This document shows positions 26,634-34,996 of a stretch of DNA of 64,000 nt, one piece after another (the first letter of the stretch is position 1; every line of letters begins with the position of its first letter). The stretch covers positions 62,001 through 126,000 of the forward strand of contig CAXSDP010000001.1 of assembly GCA_964235705.1 (NCBI GenBank), written 5' to 3'. The DNA is from RH-AL1 sp964235705 (GTDB lineage: Bacteria > Pseudomonadota > Alphaproteobacteria > Rhizobiales > Beijerinckiaceae). The notes under the pieces are model-generated. The model was not told where the DNA came from. It saw only the letters and a program-made list of their open reading frames with translations, and ran no database searches. Both the position numbers and the translations under genes were made by a program.

Positions 26634-28661
26634 CTAGCCCAGGGCCGCCTGCCAGCTGTACAGGCTGAGGCCGGGATGGAAAGTGGGATCGTCGCGCAAC
26701 GCGTGGCGCCAACGCTCGACGAAGATCGCGCGCTCACGGTCGTAAACGGTGAGGCGCCGCAGCGTCGCGCCCCCGCGACTCGCCGATTCCTCGTGCATGA
26801 GGTGAACGGATGGGTCGACGATCGTCTGCCATCCCCGCTCGTTCAGCTTGAGGCAGAGATCGATGTCGCTCAACTCGACCGGCAGGTGCGTTTCGTCGAA
26901 CCCCCCCACGGCCTCGAATTTCTCCCGCGCGAGGGCGAGGCAAGCGCCTGTCACCGCCGCGACCTCGTGGACGACGCCGTTGCGGTGGGCCCAGCCGGGA
27001 TCGTCGGCCGGCGCCAGCGCGCCGAAATGCCCGGCGCTCTCGCCCATGCCGACGAGCACGCCGACGTGCTGGATGCGTCCGTCGGGATAGCTGAGCTTGG
27101 CGCCGACCGCGCCGACGGATGGATGGAGGGCGTGCGCGGCCAAGCGATCGAGCCAACCCGGCGTCAGCACCTCCGTGTCGTCGTTGAGGAAGACGAGCAC
27201 GTCGCCGCGCGAGGCACGCGCCGCCTCGTTGCACATCCGCGAGAAGTTGAAAGGGCCCGGATACGACAACACCAGGACGTCCGGTTGCCTTCGCAGCCCG
27301 TCGAGCAGGACGGCCGTTTCCGCGCCGAGGCTGCCGTTATCGATCACGACGACCTGGTAGCCGCCGCTCGCCGCGTTCGCCCGCACGCTGGCGAGGAGGC
27401 GCGACAGCAGGACGGGATGGTCGCGCGTCGGTATCACGAGCGCCGCCGTGGCCGCCGCCGTGGCACGGACGGCGACCGGCGCGCGGTGCGGGGCCGCGCG
27501 CGGCGCGACCTGTCCCAAGATGCGCGGCGCGACCTGTCCCAAGATGCGGCGCAGCGGTTGGATCGCGCCGGCCGGTAACGCGTCGATGACGGAGGCGGGG
27601 ATTTCCCCCGAAGCGAGGTAGGATGATCTCGCCTGCCCGGGCCAGCCGGCGATGTCGCGGACGAACAGCCAATCGTTGATGTAAGGCTCGGCCCCTTGCA
27701 GGCGGGGACTCCAGCCGGGCTTCAGCGCCGGAACCAGCCCGCCGCCCCCTCCCGCGCGAACCGAGGCATCGTGGAAGATGGCGTCGCCGTAGAAGACCAG
27801 GCACGCGGGGTCGCGGTGGGCCCGTTCGACCATTGTGGCGAGGGCGTTGGGGTCCGGAACGTCGCCCGCCGCCAGAACGCACGTCCAATCGCCCGCCCCG
27901 CCGGCATCGAAGCCTCCGACGGATGCCGCCACCGTGACGCGGGCGTCGGCGGCGAGCGGGAAGGGCGGGGCGGGCGTGACCGTCGCCGTCCATCGGGTGA
28001 ACACCTGGGCCCGAAGGGCGGCCAGCGTCCGCTCCAACGGCTCCCGTCGCCCGTCGTGGCGCACGAGGAGGCGCATGGCCCGCGCCTGATCCCAAACCAC
28101 GCGTGGCCTGTCGATGCCGGCGAGGTCGAGGGGGCGTGTCCGCGCACGCCGCCACCCCTCGAAATGCGCGAGTGCCGTCGACCCGATCGCCCAAGCGAGG
28201 TTGACATCCGACTCCGGCCCCCAGCCGATCAGCCGGGTCAGGATGGCGCTGCGCGTCGCGCGCGGCCGGTTGCGCAGTCCCCGTAGGAGCAACGCCGGCC
28301 AGGCCTCGCGCCGCACGCCCTCGATGGCGAAGGCGAAAGGGCCCGGCCTGTTGGTGGGGCTGACCGACAAGCGGGCGGTGTCGCGTGGCACGCGACCGCT
28401 CCATGAGCCGGCACCGATGATCGGCGCGGCGGCGATCCGCTCGACGACGCCGCCGTCTTCCCGAATGAAGCGCAGCACCGGACGCGCCGGCACGTCCCAG
28501 AGACTCGAGCGATAGGTGATGGTGACGAAGCGTCCCCGCAGCCCGGTCGCGTCGAAACCCTCGACGCGTAGCCAGGGATCGCGGCTCATGGCGACCAAGC
28601 CGTCCGCGTCCTCGACGTCGAACTCCGGCCGCAGAATGAAGTTGGCCCGGTGGTCGCGCAT
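26634..28661 (-). CDS. Family 2 glycosyltransferase with large N-terminal region
   Basis: About 675 residues. The C-terminal GT2 domain (about the last 270 residues) begins ALVIPTRDHPVLLSRLLASV and contains VVVIDNGS, FLNDDTEVL (DxD-type metal site), VGAKLSYPDGRIQHVGV and GFDETHLPVELSDIDLCLKL, typical of rhamnosyl/galactosyl-type transferases. The N-terminal ~400 residues are less familiar and may be a degenerate second GT-like domain. I used the ATG at 28661, 15 bases after the export gene's stop; a longer frame starts at 28769. A duplicated ILGQVAPR lies in the linker. It probably builds the polysaccharide exported by the neighbouring proteins. Confidence 0.8.
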   Translation of the reverse strand: MRDHRANFILRPEFDVEDADGLVAMSRDPWLRVEGFDATGLRGRFVTITYRSSLWDVPARPVLRFIREDGGVVERIAAAPIIGAGSWSGRVPRDTARLSVSPTNRPGPFAFAIEGVRREAWPALLLRGLRNRPRATRSAILTRLIGWGPESDVNLAWAIGSTALAHFEGWRRARTRPLDLAGIDRPRVVWDQARAMRLLVRHDGRREPLERTLAALRAQVFTRWTATVTPAPPFPLAADARVTVAASVGGFDAGGAGDWTCVLAAGDVPDPNALATMVERAHRDPACLVFYGDAIFHDASVRAGGGGGLVPALKPGWSPRLQGAEPYINDWLFVRDIAGWPGQARSSYLASGEIPASVIDALPAGAIQPLRRILGQVAPRILGQVAPRAAPHRAPVAVRATAAATAALVIPTRDHPVLLSRLLASVRANAASGGYQVVVIDNGSLGAETAVLLDGLRRQPDVLVLSYPGPFNFSRMCNEAARASRGDVLVFLNDDTEVLTPGWLDRLAAHALHPSVGAVGAKLSYPDGRIQHVGVLVGMGESAGHFGALAPADDPGWAHRNGVVHEVAAVTGACLALAREKFEAVGGFDETHLPVELSDIDLCLKLNERGWQTIVDPSVHLMHEESASRGGATLRRLTVYDRERAIFVERWRHALRDDPTFHPGLSLYSWQAALG
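27501..27548. repeat. Perfect 24-bp tandem duplication inside the GT2 gene
   Basis: Two identical 24-bp units (27501-27524 and 27525-27548), each containing GCGACCTGTCCCAAGATG. On the coding strand they encode ILGQVAPR twice in a row, in frame, in the linker before the GT2 domain. Confidence 0.92.
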
Positions 28662-28675
28662 GCGGGCCGGTCGGC

Positions 28676-30127
28676 TTACAGCCGATGGTCCTTGATCGAA
28701 GCCGTGATCGTCGCGCAGCAGATCCAGAACATGATCGCGGCCAAGCCGATCAGCAGGAAATCCGTCCAACGGAGCGGGTACGAGAAGTCTTGCGGCAGCG
28801 TTGGCGGTGCGAAGGTCGCGAGATAGATCTGCTGTCGCTCTGAGGCGATGCGGGCCCGCTCCACGCCGTCCCGCGCGAAGCCGTACATCCGCTCGGCGAA
28901 CTGCTTCTTCAGCTCCAACTGCTCGAACTGCGAGATGGTGGCGGCGAGGTTCGTCGACATCTCCTTGTTCCCGGCCATCTGGTCCTTGAGTTCGGACACG
29001 TGCATGTTGATGCTGTCGAGCTTGGCCTTCAACGAGCTCAAGCCGGGCGCGTCGACCCCCGTCGTCTTCTGCGCGACGAACAGTTGACCTTCGGCGTCGA
29101 TCTTATCGAGCAACAGCTGCTGCAACAGTTTGCCGTTGGCTTCCGATGATTTCACGGGATCGATGAGGTGTTTCGCGTTGCGGAAATCCATCAGCTGCGC
29201 CAGGGAAAAGCGCACCTGTCCCTCGCTGACGCGCACCTCGTTCTCGGCCGTCCGCATCGCGTCGGCACGGATCTTCTCGGACAGGTCGTTGACCAGCTCC
29301 TCGCTCGCTTTGAGCACCGCGTCGGTGAGCGCGAGCGCGTCCTCGCGCCGGAACGCCGAAACCGAAACCGTCACGATTCCGGACGAGGATTGGATGTAGA
29401 CCGACACCATCTTGTCCCAATATTTGGTCAAGTCCTCCTCGGAAGCGTTGGCCGGCAAGCGGGCCCAGAAATCCGCTTCCGGGCGTTGGTAGATGGCCCG
29501 GATGTCGATGGTGCGAGAAAGCGCGTCGATGATGGCGCGGCTGTGGATGTAGTTGGCGACGATCTCGGCGTCCTGACCGCCGAGGTTGGCCGTCCCGCCG
29601 ATGATCGACCCGGCTGTCGGGGGCTGCGCCGAGGTACCGCCGCCCTGGCCGCCTTGCGACCCGCCGGCCGAGAGGTCGCTGGTCGGCAGGCTCTCCGCCT
29701 GTCGGACGGCGAAGCTCGCCTCGGCGGTGTATTGGTCGCGGGCGAAAGCGAACAGGTAGACGCCGGCGCCCAGGATCGGGAGGAGGACGATCGCGATGAA
29801 ACTCCACCCCCCGAGCCCGAAGCGACGCTTTGATCGGGTCTCGGGGCCGAGGTCGCCGCGCAGGTCGATGCCGCCGCGCGCGTCCAGCTCGGAGCGACGC
29901 GCCGGTTCAAGCTCCTTGCCATAAGCCGCGGGTGCCACCGAGCCCAAGGCCCTGACGTCCGCCACCTTGAGTTCGGTGACTTGGTTCAGTTCAACGACTT
30001 GTTTCAGTTCAACGACTTGGCTGAGTTCGGCGACCTGGAGCGATGTGGCCGCAGGCATGCGGAGCGGCGCCGCGGACGGTTCCGCCTTCAAATCGATCGG
30101 CTCGTCGCGGTCGCGGACATCGGTCAT
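28676..30127 (-). CDS. KpsE/BexC-like polysaccharide export inner-membrane protein (copy 1)
   Basis: 483 residues of the Wzz/PCP superfamily, capsule-export type. A cytoplasmic N-terminal region of about 105 residues holds a 6-residue repeat of the form QVVEL plus K/N/S. One membrane helix FIAIVLLPILGAGVYLFAFA follows, then a long periplasmic coiled-coil part beginning RDQYTAEASFAVR, and a second helix FLLIGLAAIMFWICC near the end. Such proteins bridge the inner-membrane exporter and the outer-membrane channel. The ATG at 30127 was preferred over the upstream open frame. It is paralogous to the next gene. Confidence 0.82.
   Translation of the reverse strand: MTDVRDRDEPIDLKAEPSAAPLRMPAATSLQVAELSQVVELKQVVELNQVTELKVADVRALGSVAPAAYGKELEPARRSELDARGGIDLRGDLGPETRSKRRFGLGGWSFIAIVLLPILGAGVYLFAFARDQYTAEASFAVRQAESLPTSDLSAGGSQGGQGGGTSAQPPTAGSIIGGTANLGGQDAEIVANYIHSRAIIDALSRTIDIRAIYQRPEADFWARLPANASEEDLTKYWDKMVSVYIQSSSGIVTVSVSAFRREDALALTDAVLKASEELVNDLSEKIRADAMRTAENEVRVSEGQVRFSLAQLMDFRNAKHLIDPVKSSEANGKLLQQLLLDKIDAEGQLFVAQKTTGVDAPGLSSLKAKLDSINMHVSELKDQMAGNKEMSTNLAATISQFEQLELKKQFAERMYGFARDGVERARIASERQQIYLATFAPPTLPQDFSYPLRWTDFLLIGLAAIMFWICCATITASIKDHRL
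29967..30038. repeat. 18-bp tandem repeat, four copies, near the start of export protein 1
   Basis: Four units at 29967, 29985, 30003 and 30021, of which the second and third are nearly identical (TTCAGTTCAACGACTTGG). They encode 6-residue periods with alternating Val-Val-Glu-Leu on the minus strand, near residues 30-53 of the protein. Confidence 0.9.
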
Positions 30128-30203
30128 CGAGAGGAAGGCTCCTTCAAGCCAAGCGGCGCCCCATTCTCCGCGATGCGGAACGACCCTGTCAAAGCGTCGT
30201 CGA

Positions 30204-31469
30204 TCATCCGAGGCCACCACGAGCCAACGTCAACAGGCCGAGGACCACCCCCCACACGGCCATGCACGCGGCGACGACGATCAGCATGTCGAGGGGGCGT
30301 TTGGGATATGACGCGTCCTGCGCGGCGACCGGTTGCACGAAGGTGTTGATGTACATGAGCTTGGTCTCACTCGCCAGGCGCACGTGTTCCAGGGCGGCCA
30401 TCGATCCCGCGTAGATCTTCTCGGCGATCACGTTCTCCAACGAAGCGTAGTCCAGGCGCGAGATCGAGCCCGACAACGTCGTATCCTTACCGCTGCTCGG
30501 GCTGGCCTGCGTCATCTGGCCTTGAAGCTTCGCGACCTCGGTCGTGGCGGCGTCGATCCTGGTCTGCAGGTTCCTCAGCTGCGGCGCGTCGGCGCGGACG
30601 AAACGGCGTTGGGCGTCGTAATCCTGCTGCAGCTTGATGCGCTGACCCTGAACCTGGGTCATCAACTCGCTGACGGCCAGGGAGGCGGTGTTGGCGTTGA
30701 GGATACCCTCCTCGTTGCGGGCGCGCTCAAGGGCGGCACGGGCCCGCGCGAGGTTGTCCTGGGCACGCTGGCGTTCCGTTTCGGCGAGGGACACGGCGTC
30801 GTTGCGCATCTTGTCGTTCATGTCGTTGACGAGGGCCTCGCTGGCGGCCAGGGCCCCGTCGGCGATCTTGACGGCGGCGTCGGGCGAGAACGCCTTGACG
30901 GTCATGACGACGATGCCGGAGGGAACCTGCACCGATAGGTCGAGGTGGCGCTTCCAGTACTTCACCATCGTTTCGATGGACGGATCCGGTTTCAATCGCG
31001 AGAAGAAGTCCGCGTGGGGGTCCTGGTAAAGGTGTTCGAGCCCGATGCTCTTGTTCAAGGCTTCGACCACCCCGCGGTTCACGAGGTAGTTCATGATGAT
31101 CTGGGTGTCCTGGATGATCAGGACCGGGGGTGCGCCCGTCAGTGTGCCGATCGTGTCCATCGACGGCGGCACGCCGCCACGGACCGTGAAGCGCGCCTCG
31201 GCGGTGTACTGGTCGGACGCGATGAACAGCAGGTAGCCGGCCGCCACCAGGCTCGGCACGACGACGATGACGATGAAGCTGAGGATGCGGAGGAGCTTGA
31301 ACAGCCGTTCGCCCCGACGGGCGCGGAAGCCGCTGGCGGTCATGCTGCGCCGCCGCTTGGTCGAGAAGCGGGCCCTGCGCGCCGCCTCGCTCAACGCCTT
31401 GGCGACGAGGGCCGCCCGCTCCTTGGACGAGAAAACGGCGGGGGCTTGCGTCAATCCTTCATCGCTCAT
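30204..31469 (-). CDS. KpsE/BexC-like polysaccharide export inner-membrane protein (copy 2)
   Basis: 421 residues with the same architecture as copy 1: a basic cytoplasmic N-terminus, the helix LLRILSFIVIVVVPSLVAAGYLL, then SDQYTAEARFTVRGG, a coiled-coil periplasmic part, and a second helix MLIVVAACMAVWGVVLGLL. The segments DQYTAEA and PSGIVVMTVKAF align with DQYTAEA and SSGIVTVSVSAF in copy 1, so the pair arose by duplication. The intergenic gap is 76 bases. The partner exporter (KpsM/T) and outer-membrane channel are not in the window. Confidence 0.82.
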   Translation of the reverse strand: MSDEGLTQAPAVFSSKERAALVAKALSEAARRARFSTKRRRSMTASGFRARRGERLFKLLRILSFIVIVVVPSLVAAGYLLFIASDQYTAEARFTVRGGVPPSMDTIGTLTGAPPVLIIQDTQIIMNYLVNRGVVEALNKSIGLEHLYQDPHADFFSRLKPDPSIETMVKYWKRHLDLSVQVPSGIVVMTVKAFSPDAAVKIADGALAASEALVNDMNDKMRNDAVSLAETERQRAQDNLARARAALERARNEEGILNANTASLAVSELMTQVQGQRIKLQQDYDAQRRFVRADAPQLRNLQTRIDAATTEVAKLQGQMTQASPSSGKDTTLSGSISRLDYASLENVIAEKIYAGSMAALEHVRLASETKLMYINTFVQPVAAQDASYPKRPLDMLIVVAACMAVWGVVLGLLTLARGGLG

Positions 31470-31760
31470 CGCGAGTCGTCGCCTCGTTCAGGGGTCGCCG
31501 CCGCCACCCTCGTGGTCGCACCACCGGATCACCGATGCTTCTGCCGCCGGACGCCGTCGTCGGCAAGGACCGCGTCACCGGTAAGGGTAAAGACTGCGTC
31601 ATCGGCAAGGATCATGCCCACGGCCGCGTGACCGCGCCGCACGTGCATCGATAGCGACAATGGTTGGGTCTTTTTAAGGCACGATCCACCTCGAGCATTG
31701 GTCGCCCCGGTCCGGGCCGTCGCGGTTCCTTCGCCGGGCGCGGCGCCGCCCGATCCCCAT

Positions 31761-31796
31761 CATCGACTCAGGTGATGGCATCGACTCAGGTGATGG
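31761..31796. repeat. Perfect 18-bp tandem duplication
   Basis: CATCGACTCAGGTGATGG occurs twice head to tail (31761-31778, 31779-31796), 87 bases before the second assembly gap. Confidence 0.92.
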
Positions 31797-31882
31797 CGGC
31801 TCGGCGGGCACCTTCGCGGCGGGCGTGTCGGTCACGGCCGACATTGGGCGGGCCGGCGACGTCGCCGAACGCTGACCCGCGA

Positions 31883-31982
31883 NNNNNNNNNNNNNNNNNN
31901 NNNNNNNNNNNNNNNNNNNNNNNNNNNNNNNNNNNNNNNNNNNNNNNNNNNNNNNNNNNNNNNNNNNNNNNNNNNNNNNNNN
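31883..31982. other. Assembly gap (100 N)
   Basis: Exactly 100 N in the non-coding stretch between the polysaccharide export operon and rlpA. The true length is unknown. The flanks are GC-rich; an 18-bp tandem duplication lies just upstream. Confidence 0.95.
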
Positions 31983-32423
31983 CCGACGCCGGGCCGGAAC
32001 CATGTCAGCGAACCCCGACACCGATCGCGAGGTGCGACGAGCGACCCTGGCGACGCGAGGACCCCGGCGCCGACGGGCGGAGGATCGCCCCCCTCGGGCA
32101 CCAAACGCAAGCCCACCGGCGCGGCCCTGGTCACGCCTTCGCACCGGCGGGGGGCGAGGGGACGTGCGATCGGGCCGCTCCGGCGCCGGAGACACGCGGA
32201 GACACTTCGGCGCCGGCGGGACGCGTCCGGGACGCGTCGAGGCGCGATGACCACCGGAAGGATCGGCGGGGGGGGGGGAGCCTCCGTCGTCGCCTCCGGG
32301 CTCGTAACAGGACGGATTCGACCGATCGTGGATCGGGTTCATTAGGGCTTTGGCAAGCGCCCCCGTGGCAGCGTGGTGTGGAAGCGACACGGTCAAGTGC
32401 CGTTGATCCCCGAGGTGCACTTC

Positions 32424-33593
32424 GTGTCTCTCCTACGCCGGTCCTGTCCCACCCCCGCGCGCGTCCTCGCCTCGCTCAAGCGCGGAGGTTCCAACCCGCT
32501 CCTCGCCAAGCTGCCGCTCGCCCTCGCCGCGCTGGCGACCCTCGGCTTCGCCGGCTGCGCCCAGCAGCCACAGCAGGTGGTGGCGTCGCACGGCAAGGAG
32601 TATTTCCCGTCGTCCAAGTACGGGCCGATCAGCCGCCGCGTCGTCGCCGACGGGCAGCCGATCCCGCACGGCGGTGGCCAGTACCTCGTCGGCAAGCCCT
32701 ACACGGTCGCCGGCCAGACCTATTACCCCAGCGAGCGGCACATCGTCCAAATCGGCAACGCGTCGTGGTACGGCGACGCGTTCCACGGCCGGCTGACGGC
32801 CAACGGCGAGATTTACGACCGCAGCGGCTTCACCGCGGCGCACCCGACGATGCCGCTGCCCAGCTACGCCCGGGTGACCAACCTGCGCAACAACACGTCG
32901 ATGATCGTCCGCGTCAACGATCGCGGTCCCTACGCGTCCAACAGGATCATGGACGTGTCGGGCGGCGTCGCGGACGCCCTCGACATCAAGCGCATGGGAA
33001 CGGCGAAGGTCAAGGTGGAGTACGTCGCGCGGGCGAGCCTCGCGGGGTCCAACGACACCAAGCTGCTCGCGACGTTGCGGGTCAACGGTCCGGCGCAATG
33101 GCCGGGCGAGCCGACGATCGCCGTGGCCGAAGCCGCGCCGCCGGCCCGCGTCGCCGCGCTCGCCCCCCGCGCCGCCGACCCCCGCGTCGAGCCGAGCCGT
33201 CCGACGATGGCCGAGGCCGACGATGTCCGGCCGGTCCGCGCGCACCGCGTGTCGTACGAGGCGGAGCGCCCCGCCGACCGGACCGGTCGCCCGGTCGTGG
33301 ACCCGCACGCCGACCTCGCGCGGCTGATCGAGACGAGCCGGGCCGACGTCCGCCCGGTGGCGGGGGACCGTCCCGCACGGGTCGCCGCGAGCGGGCGGAT
33401 GGCGGGCGCCAGCCATGCCGGCCGGATCGGATCGGAGCCGCCCGACCGCCCGCGACCCGTGACGGCACGGGGCGTCGCGCTGCCACCGCCGCGCCCGCTC
33501 GAGGCGCGCCTCGCGCGGGGCGGACGCGGGTGGGACGACCAGCGCCGGTTCCGCCAGGCCGGGCTGCACTTGGCCAATTCCCGCGAGGATTGA
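32424..33593 (+). CDS. rlpA: RlpA-like septal lytic transglycosylase, lipoprotein
   Basis: About 389 residues. The N-terminus has a hydrophobic stretch ending LGFAGC, a lipobox-like site. The double-psi beta-barrel domain is clear: GNASWYGDAFHGRLTANGE, PLPSYARVTNLRNN, VRVNDRGPY and NRIMDVSGGVADAL, with the acidic catalytic residue in the VNDRGP motif region. RlpA cleaves denuded glycan strands at the septum. The long C-terminal half is Arg/Pro-rich and disordered; no SPOR domain is seen. GTG at 32424 has GAGG upstream; an alternative GTG is at 32373. It heads the dacA-tmk-holB-metG run. Confidence 0.85.
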   Translation: MSLLRRSCPTPARVLASLKRGGSNPLLAKLPLALAALATLGFAGCAQQPQQVVASHGKEYFPSSKYGPISRRVVADGQPIPHGGGQYLVGKPYTVAGQTYYPSERHIVQIGNASWYGDAFHGRLTANGEIYDRSGFTAAHPTMPLPSYARVTNLRNNTSMIVRVNDRGPYASNRIMDVSGGVADALDIKRMGTAKVKVEYVARASLAGSNDTKLLATLRVNGPAQWPGEPTIAVAEAAPPARVAALAPRAADPRVEPSRPTMAEADDVRPVRAHRVSYEAERPADRTGRPVVDPHADLARLIETSRADVRPVAGDRPARVAASGRMAGASHAGRIGSEPPDRPRPVTARGVALPPPRPLEARLARGGRGWDDQRRFRQAGLHLANSRED

Positions 33594-33617
33594 TTGGCCA
33601 ATTCCCGCGAGGATCGA
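33570..33617. repeat. 24-bp tandem duplication spanning the rlpA stop codon
   Basis: A 24-bp unit containing TTGGCCAATTCCCGCGAGGA occurs at 33570-33593 and again at 33594-33617, differing by one base. The first copy ends in TGA, the rlpA stop; the second has CGA there, so it would read through. The C-terminal codons of rlpA are thus duplicated just beyond the stop. Confidence 0.92.
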
Positions 33618-33784
33618 GCGGAGCCGGGCCTCGCGCGGACCCCGCGCGCGATGGGCCACATCGGGCGTGGGCGACGTTGCGGGTATGATGCGGGTTGGGC
33701 GATCGTGTCGGCCGGCGCCCGCCTTCGTGCCCCAGATCCGTCAGGCGTTCCCGGCTCGACCCGGCCTTTCGAGAGGAGATCCCC

Positions 33785-34996
33785 TTGCGCTTGTCCGCCG
33801 CGTGCCGCCCCACCCGCCGAGCTTGGCCGGGATGCCGAGCTTGCCTGGAATACTTGGTGCTCCTGCCGGCGATGGTCGCGCCGGCGCTGGCCGAGCCGTT
33901 CCAGACCAGCCTCACCCACGTCATCCTGATGGACGCGGAAACGCGCACCGTGCTGTTCGAGCGCGGCGCCGACGACGCCATGACCCCGGCGGCCACCGCC
34001 AAGATCATGACCGCCGACATCGTCTTCTCGCTGATCAAGGACGGCACGCTCAAGCTCGACCAGCAGTTCACCGTCAGCGAGACGGCCTGGCGGCAGGGCG
34101 GGGCGCCCTCGCGCGGCTCGACGATGTTCGCCAAGCTGAAGAGCCAGGTTTCCGTCGATGACTTGGTCCACGGGCTCGTCGTCGATTCCGCCAACGACGC
34201 CGCGATCGTGCTGGCGGAAGGGATCGCCGGCTCCCAGGGTGCCTTCGCGACGCGGATGACCAAGCACGCCCGCGAACTCGGCCTCGCCCACCTGACCTTC
34301 ACCAACGCCTGGGGCGACGCGAACCCCGAGCAGAACGTCACCCCGCGGGAGATGGCGCTGCTCGCCGACGACCTGATCCAGGGCTATCCCGACCTTTACA
34401 AGCTTTACGGCCAGCGCGATTTCCTTTGGAACACCATCAAGCAGCCCAATCGCAACCCGCTGCTCGGCATGGACATCGGCGCGGACGGCCTGACCACCGG
34501 CAACATCGACAAGAGCGGCTACGCGCTCGTCGGGTCGGCGATCCAGGGCGACGAGCGCCTGATCATCGCGATCTACGGCGCCCCGACGGCCAAGGAACGC
34601 GCGGAGGAAGCGCGCAAGATCCTGCAATGGGGCTTCCGCGCCTTCGACGCGCGCAAGCTCTACGCCACCGGCGCGGTGGTCGGCTCGGCCCAGGTCTACG
34701 GTGGCGAGAGCCGCCAGGTGCCGCTCGTCGCGACGCGGGACGTCAAGGTGCTGGTCGCGCGCGACGGCAGCGAGAGGCTGGGGGCGAAGATCGTCTACAA
34801 GGGCCCGCTCATGGCACCCGTGCGGGCCAACGAGGACTTGGCGACCCTGAAACTCTATAACGGGGACCAGGAGGTGCTGAGCGTGCCCTTGCGCACCGCC
34901 ACCGACGTGCCGACCGGTTCGCTGCACAAGCGCGCCCTGGACGCGGGCCTCGAGTACGTCGCCGGCCTGTTCAGGAAATACGTGCTTCGCTCATGA
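33785..34996 (+). CDS. D-alanyl-D-alanine carboxypeptidase homologue lacking the catalytic serine
   Basis: 403 residues in the position and with the architecture of alphaproteobacterial DacA (PBP5/6 type): a signal peptide ending APALA, a serine-peptidase domain and a C-terminal beta domain. The SxxK motif reads PAATAKIMT, so the nucleophile is Ala70 (codon 33992-33994) although Lys73 remains. SxN is intact (SAN, 135-137). The KTG motif reads GADGLTTGN, with Thr237 for Lys. The protein should not hydrolyse D-Ala-D-Ala. TTG at 33785 follows GAGAGGAG. Its stop overlaps the tmk start (ATGA). It may bind peptidoglycan without cutting it, or be decaying. Confidence 0.85.
   Translation: MRLSAACRPTRRAWPGCRACLEYLVLLPAMVAPALAEPFQTSLTHVILMDAETRTVLFERGADDAMTPAATAKIMTADIVFSLIKDGTLKLDQQFTVSETAWRQGGAPSRGSTMFAKLKSQVSVDDLVHGLVVDSANDAAIVLAEGIAGSQGAFATRMTKHARELGLAHLTFTNAWGDANPEQNVTPREMALLADDLIQGYPDLYKLYGQRDFLWNTIKQPNRNPLLGMDIGADGLTTGNIDKSGYALVGSAIQGDERLIIAIYGAPTAKERAEEARKILQWGFRAFDARKLYATGAVVGSAQVYGGESRQVPLVATRDVKVLVARDGSERLGAKIVYKGPLMAPVRANEDLATLKLYNGDQEVLSVPLRTATDVPTGSLHKRALDAGLEYVAGLFRKYVLRS

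Larger units (their letters stand above)
31470..32423. other. Non-coding or unresolved stretch with repeats, gap and G-tract
   Basis: There are 954 bases between the export operon and rlpA without a gene I can support. It contains an 18-bp tandem duplication (31761-31796), a 100-N gap (31883-31982) and a run of 11 G (32268-32278). Open frames crossing the gap are artefacts of unknown bases. The 82-residue frame at 32002-32250 is Arg/Pro/Gly-rich low complexity and not credible. The export-operon promoter is presumably in the AT-richer part around 31650-31680. Confidence 0.6.

Noticed and set aside
31664..33688. Long open frame crossing the 100-N gap before rlpA
   Set aside because: Continuity depends on unknown bases, and its right part is out of frame with the real rlpA.
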